Below are positions 6,170 to 8,346 of a stretch of DNA of 8,346 bases, piece by piece. A program made the translations under genes and the position numbers. Location of the stretch: NCBI GenBank assembly GCA_031284665.1, contig JAITXR010000158.1, forward strand, positions 1 to 8,346. Reading direction: 5' to 3'. Each line of letters starts with the position of its first letter. Position 1 is the stretch's first letter. This stretch comes from Paludibacter sp. Lineage in GTDB: Bacteria; Bacteroidota; Bacteroidia; Bacteroidales; Paludibacteraceae. The notes beneath the pieces were generated by a model. The model was not told the DNA's origin. It searched no databases and saw nothing but the letters and a program-made list of their open reading frames with translations.

Positions 6170-7609
6170 TTATTTAATAATGTAAAGTTCTACGCGACGA
6201 TTTTCTTGACGACCTTCCGGGTCATCTTTTCCATTGGCTGTTGTGTTGGAAACGAGAGGTTTAGTTTTACCAAACGATTCGAGAACAAATTTTTTGTCGC
6301 TCAGACCATTGGCAATAAAGAAATCACGGATGGCTTCAGCACGGTGCATACCAAGTTGCTGATTATATTCTGCGGTGCCAAAACTGTCAGTATGTCCATC
6401 TATTTTAAGTTCACTCCACTCATCGTAGTGTGCAATAAGAATAATCAAAACTGCTTTTAAATCAGGATTGGATTTGTCAATAAGTTTAGTTTTATCAAAT
6501 ACAAAATTAACTCCTTTAATTTTCCATGGATTTTTCTGTGTTCCTTTATCTTTCAACCAATTATAACCATTAGTAATGATTGCCGGTCTTGAATTTGGTT
6601 TTTCACTTTCTTGTTTGTAAGCATCTATGTTTTCACCCAATTGATTTGCATGGTCTCCAAGATTATCCGCTGTTGCAGTGGCATTTTCAATACGTTTAAG
6701 CACTTCAGGCGTTAACTGATTTTGTTTGTCGTTTTCGGCTTGTTGAGCGGCATAATCGCAAAGCACAATGTCGCGCACTGACGGATGTTTCTTTGTGGCA
6801 AATTTCAAGCGTAAACTGAGAGTAATATTCCAACCATCGCTGTTGAATGGTTCTTTACTTTCGCTTGTCATACCCATATTGGCTGCTTCTTGACCTCCCA
6901 TTTCATCTTTTAGATAAAAGCGATAACCGAAACCAAGCCCAAGTGCTAAGTTACGTCCTAAGTTATATTCCGGATTAAGATTGAATGAAAACAGCGGACC
7001 ATAACCTCCATATTTATAGCCTATTGCATTTTTTTTGATATTTGCTGCTGTTTCGGCAAAATGTCCATATTCGGTATAGGCATGATTACCATGAACCGGC
7101 TCGCCCCAACCATTATGGAAAGGGAAAAAACCATGATACCAATCGGCACCTGCGCCAACATCTCCATAGACATTCATTTTTGCCCAAAAACCTGTACGAC
7201 ATGGCCATACCATATTTGCAATATTACCCGAAATATACAAGGTTACATCAAGTGTTCTACCTTCGTAATAATAACCTGTACGTTGTGTCCATGGTCCTGT
7301 TCTTACACCTTCTTCTCTGGTAAAATCGTAGTAACCTGCATGAAGTCCCAAACCAAAGAGTGGATTAAATGTGTATTCAATCGAAAAAGATGGATTTAAC
7401 AGACTGCCCATTTCGTCGAAATAATAATGCCAAAAACCTTTATCCATAGCACGAGTAAAGGGATGAACACGATAATAAGTTAAACTATTGCCTACGGCAA
7501 TTGACCAATGCGAGTACTCTTTGCTATTAATTTGCGAAGATGATAACTGTGCAAAGGAAGCAAACGTAGTTACGAATACCAGCGCAAGACATAATATTAT
7601 TTTTTTCAT
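6170..7609 (-). CDS. OmpA-family outer-membrane protein, longer paralogue
   Basis: 479 residues with the same architecture as the gene that follows it. The signal peptide is MKKIILCLALVFVTTFASFA, with predicted cleavage before Gln21. A probable beta-barrel follows (SIEYTFNPLFGLGLHAGYYD, LALGLGFGYRFYL, WNITLSLRLKFA), then a Gln/Asn/Glu-rich helical linker and a C-terminal OmpA domain (about 360-479). Its peptidoglycan-binding pair is D408 (GHTDS) and R423 (HRAEAI). The last 120 residues align with the shorter paralogue without gaps, 100 of 120 identical by hand count. The barrel and linker have diverged and account for the extra 41 residues, mainly in presumed loops such as the Trp/Tyr/His-rich stretch after HPFTRAMDKG. 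It is the first gene of the pair behind the promoter at 7661-7693. Confidence 0.92.
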   Translation of the reverse strand: MKKIILCLALVFVTTFASFAQLSSSQINSKEYSHWSIAVGNSLTYYRVHPFTRAMDKGFWHYYFDEMGSLLNPSFSIEYTFNPLFGLGLHAGYYDFTREEGVRTGPWTQRTGYYYEGRTLDVTLYISGNIANMVWPCRTGFWAKMNVYGDVGAGADWYHGFFPFHNGWGEPVHGNHAYTEYGHFAETAANIKKNAIGYKYGGYGPLFSFNLNPEYNLGRNLALGLGFGYRFYLKDEMGGQEAANMGMTSESKEPFNSDGWNITLSLRLKFATKKHPSVRDIVLCDYAAQQAENDKQNQLTPEVLKRIENATATADNLGDHANQLGENIDAYKQESEKPNSRPAIITNGYNWLKDKGTQKNPWKIKGVNFVFDKTKLIDKSNPDLKAVLIILIAHYDEWSELKIDGHTDSFGTAEYNQQLGMHRAEAIRDFFIANGLSDKKFVLESFGKTKPLVSNTTANGKDDPEGRQENRRVELYIIK

Positions 7610-7660
7610 ATTCAGTTATTTAGTTATTTTTATTTTATACTATTTTAATGATAACGGCTG

Positions 7661-7693
7661 CAAATTTAAACAAAAAAATTGTATCGTACTAAA
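7661..7693 (-). promoter_or_regulatory. promoter of the OmpA gene pair
   Basis: On the - strand the -7 element TAAATTTG (7668-7661, followed by C) matches TAnnTTTG exactly. With a 21-bp spacer the -33 element is TTTA (7693-7690), one base from TTTG. Transcription would start near 7654, leaving a leader of about 45 nt before the ATG at 7609. The 21-bp tandem repeat lies just upstream. Confidence 0.6.
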
Positions 7694-7701
7694 TTTTGAC
7701 C

Positions 7702-7743
7702 TTTTTTTTTGAAAAGTTATGGTTTTTTTTTGAAAAGTTATGA
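7702..7743. repeat. 21-bp tandem direct repeat, two copies
   Basis: Two adjacent units, 7702-7722 and 7723-7743, each nine T followed by GAAAAGTTATG and one more base, differ only at the last position. The period equals about two helical turns, so the T-runs (A-tracts on the - strand) fall on the same face of the DNA. A looser relative (seven T then GAAA) occurs at 7785-7795. The pair lies from about 10 to 50 bp upstream of the -33 element of the OmpA promoter. Confidence 0.8.
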
Positions 7744-7851
7744 TTTTGGGCTTAAAAAATGAATATTCTTGCTAACTATATAACTTTTTTTGAAATTTAA
7801 GCAACTAAAATCATCATTATTAGTTGAGTTTATGTTTGTTTTTTGTGTCGA

Positions 7852-8346
7852 TCAATATCTTTTTGTCAATAAATGTAATAAATCTACTCTTTTTTCTTTG
7901 CGCAAACTTTTTTCGATTGCCGGACGCAATTCGGGCTTGTACCAAAAGAAAAATTGTTGCTGCTCGTCTTTTTCGCTTTTTGTGTGCGCAGAATATATTT
8001 TTTCCATCGAATAAGGGTCGATGCCGGTATAAAACATTGTAGATGCAAGTGTCATTGGTGTTGGTGTAAAGTTTTGCACCTGCTCCAAACGAAAGTTCAT
8101 AGTTTTTGTTTTTACTGCAAGTTCAGCCATATCCACAGCCGTACACGCAGGATGTCCGGCAATAAAATATGGAATAATTTGCTGATTGATTGAATGTTTC
8201 TGACAAATATTATCAAATGTTTTTGTGAATTTTTCGAACAGTGTAAAACTTGGTTTCCGCATTATTTTCAGCACTTTATCTACTGTATGTTCAGGTGCAA
8301 CTTTTAATCGCCCCGATACGTGCCGCGCAACAAGTTCTTCGACATA
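7852..8346 (-). CDS. ygiQ: YgiQ-family radical SAM protein, C-terminal part
   Basis: The last 164 residues of a YgiQ (UPF0313) family protein; the frame is open to the right edge, so the GTG at 8274 is internal. Visible conserved blocks are HVSGRLKVAPEHTVDKVL, MRKPSFTLFEKF, QQIIPYFIAGHPACTAVDM, LEQVQNFTPTPMTLASTM and FYTGIDPYSMEKIY, which belong to the end of the radical SAM barrel and the adjoining C-terminal domain. The CxxxCxxC iron-sulfur motif must lie outside the window. The protein ends soon after FFFWYKPELRPAIEKSLRK, without a long basic tail like the one I recall for E. coli YgiQ. The reaction catalysed by this family is not known to me. It reads toward the OmpA pair, but the 242-bp gap with its own promoter argues for separate transcription. 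Confidence 0.92.
   Translation of the reverse strand, partial: YVEELVARHVSGRLKVAPEHTVDKVLKIMRKPSFTLFEKFTKTFDNICQKHSINQQIIPYFIAGHPACTAVDMAELAVKTKTMNFRLEQVQNFTPTPMTLASTMFYTGIDPYSMEKIYSAHTKSEKDEQQQFFFWYKPELRPAIEKSLRKEKRVDLLHLLTKRY

Larger units (their letters stand above)
7622..7851. other. intergenic region between ygiQ and the OmpA pair
   Basis: Very A/T-rich. It holds the OmpA promoter, the 21-bp tandem repeat and the degenerate T-run at 7785-7791. I found no convincing hairpin terminator for ygiQ, so its transcript may read through or end by another mechanism. No small gene was seen. Confidence 0.5.

Noticed and set aside
7702..7743. Short CRISPR-like array or attachment site
   Set aside because: The two units are directly adjacent with no spacers, and there is no integrase, Cas gene or flanking tRNA.
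7852..8274. A complete 140-residue gene starting at the GTG at 8274
   Set aside because: The frame stays open to the window edge and the residues before the GTG (HVSGRLKVAPEH) are conserved YgiQ sequence, so this is an internal codon.

Overview
The window is chromosomal DNA from a member of the Bacteroidota, most likely Bacteroidales-like. Several things point there: promoters of the TTTG-N20-TAnnTTTG type, A-rich leaders with no Shine-Dalgarno sequence, outer-membrane proteins whose mature form would begin with Gln, a type IX secretion (T9SS) C-terminal sorting domain, and a ruvX-def gene pair. No rRNA, tRNA, CRISPR array, insertion sequence or phage gene was seen.

Left part (1-1351, + strand): a glycoside hydrolase family 105 enzyme (unsaturated rhamnogalacturonyl hydrolase type) enters from the left edge with its active-site residues intact and stops at 1130. 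Immediately downstream, one frame back, lies an uninterrupted T9SS sorting domain (to 1351) with no start of its own. The two frames meet at an A10 run that forms a correctly phased A-AAA-AAG slippery heptamer directly followed by UAG. A -1 slip, or one extra A, would fuse enzyme and secretion tag. This is the most interesting part of the window. It may be programmed or phase-variable recoding, a fresh frameshift mutation, or a homopolymer sequencing error.

Middle (1381-3436, + strand): a good promoter drives ruvX (YqgF, pre-16S rRNA processing nuclease/Holliday-junction resolvase-like) and def (peptide deformylase), 20 bp apart. They are followed by an A/T-rich gene for an unrecognised 240-residue putative lipoprotein. 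A 25-codon open stretch of doubtful meaning overlaps its end.

Right part (3437-8346, all - strand): in transcription order, the end of ygiQ (radical SAM family, entering from the right edge), an intergenic region with a 21-bp tandem repeat of T-runs and a promoter, two tandem paralogous OmpA-family outer-membrane proteins separated by 34 bp, a strong intrinsic terminator, and folC (dihydrofolate/folylpolyglutamate synthase). The folC promoter appears to be embedded in that terminator. folC and the lipoprotein gene converge across about 130 bp with no clear terminator.

The genes do not form one pathway. They combine housekeeping functions (translation, rRNA maturation, folate) with envelope functions (OmpA pair, lipoprotein) and one pectin-degrading enzyme that would be exported.
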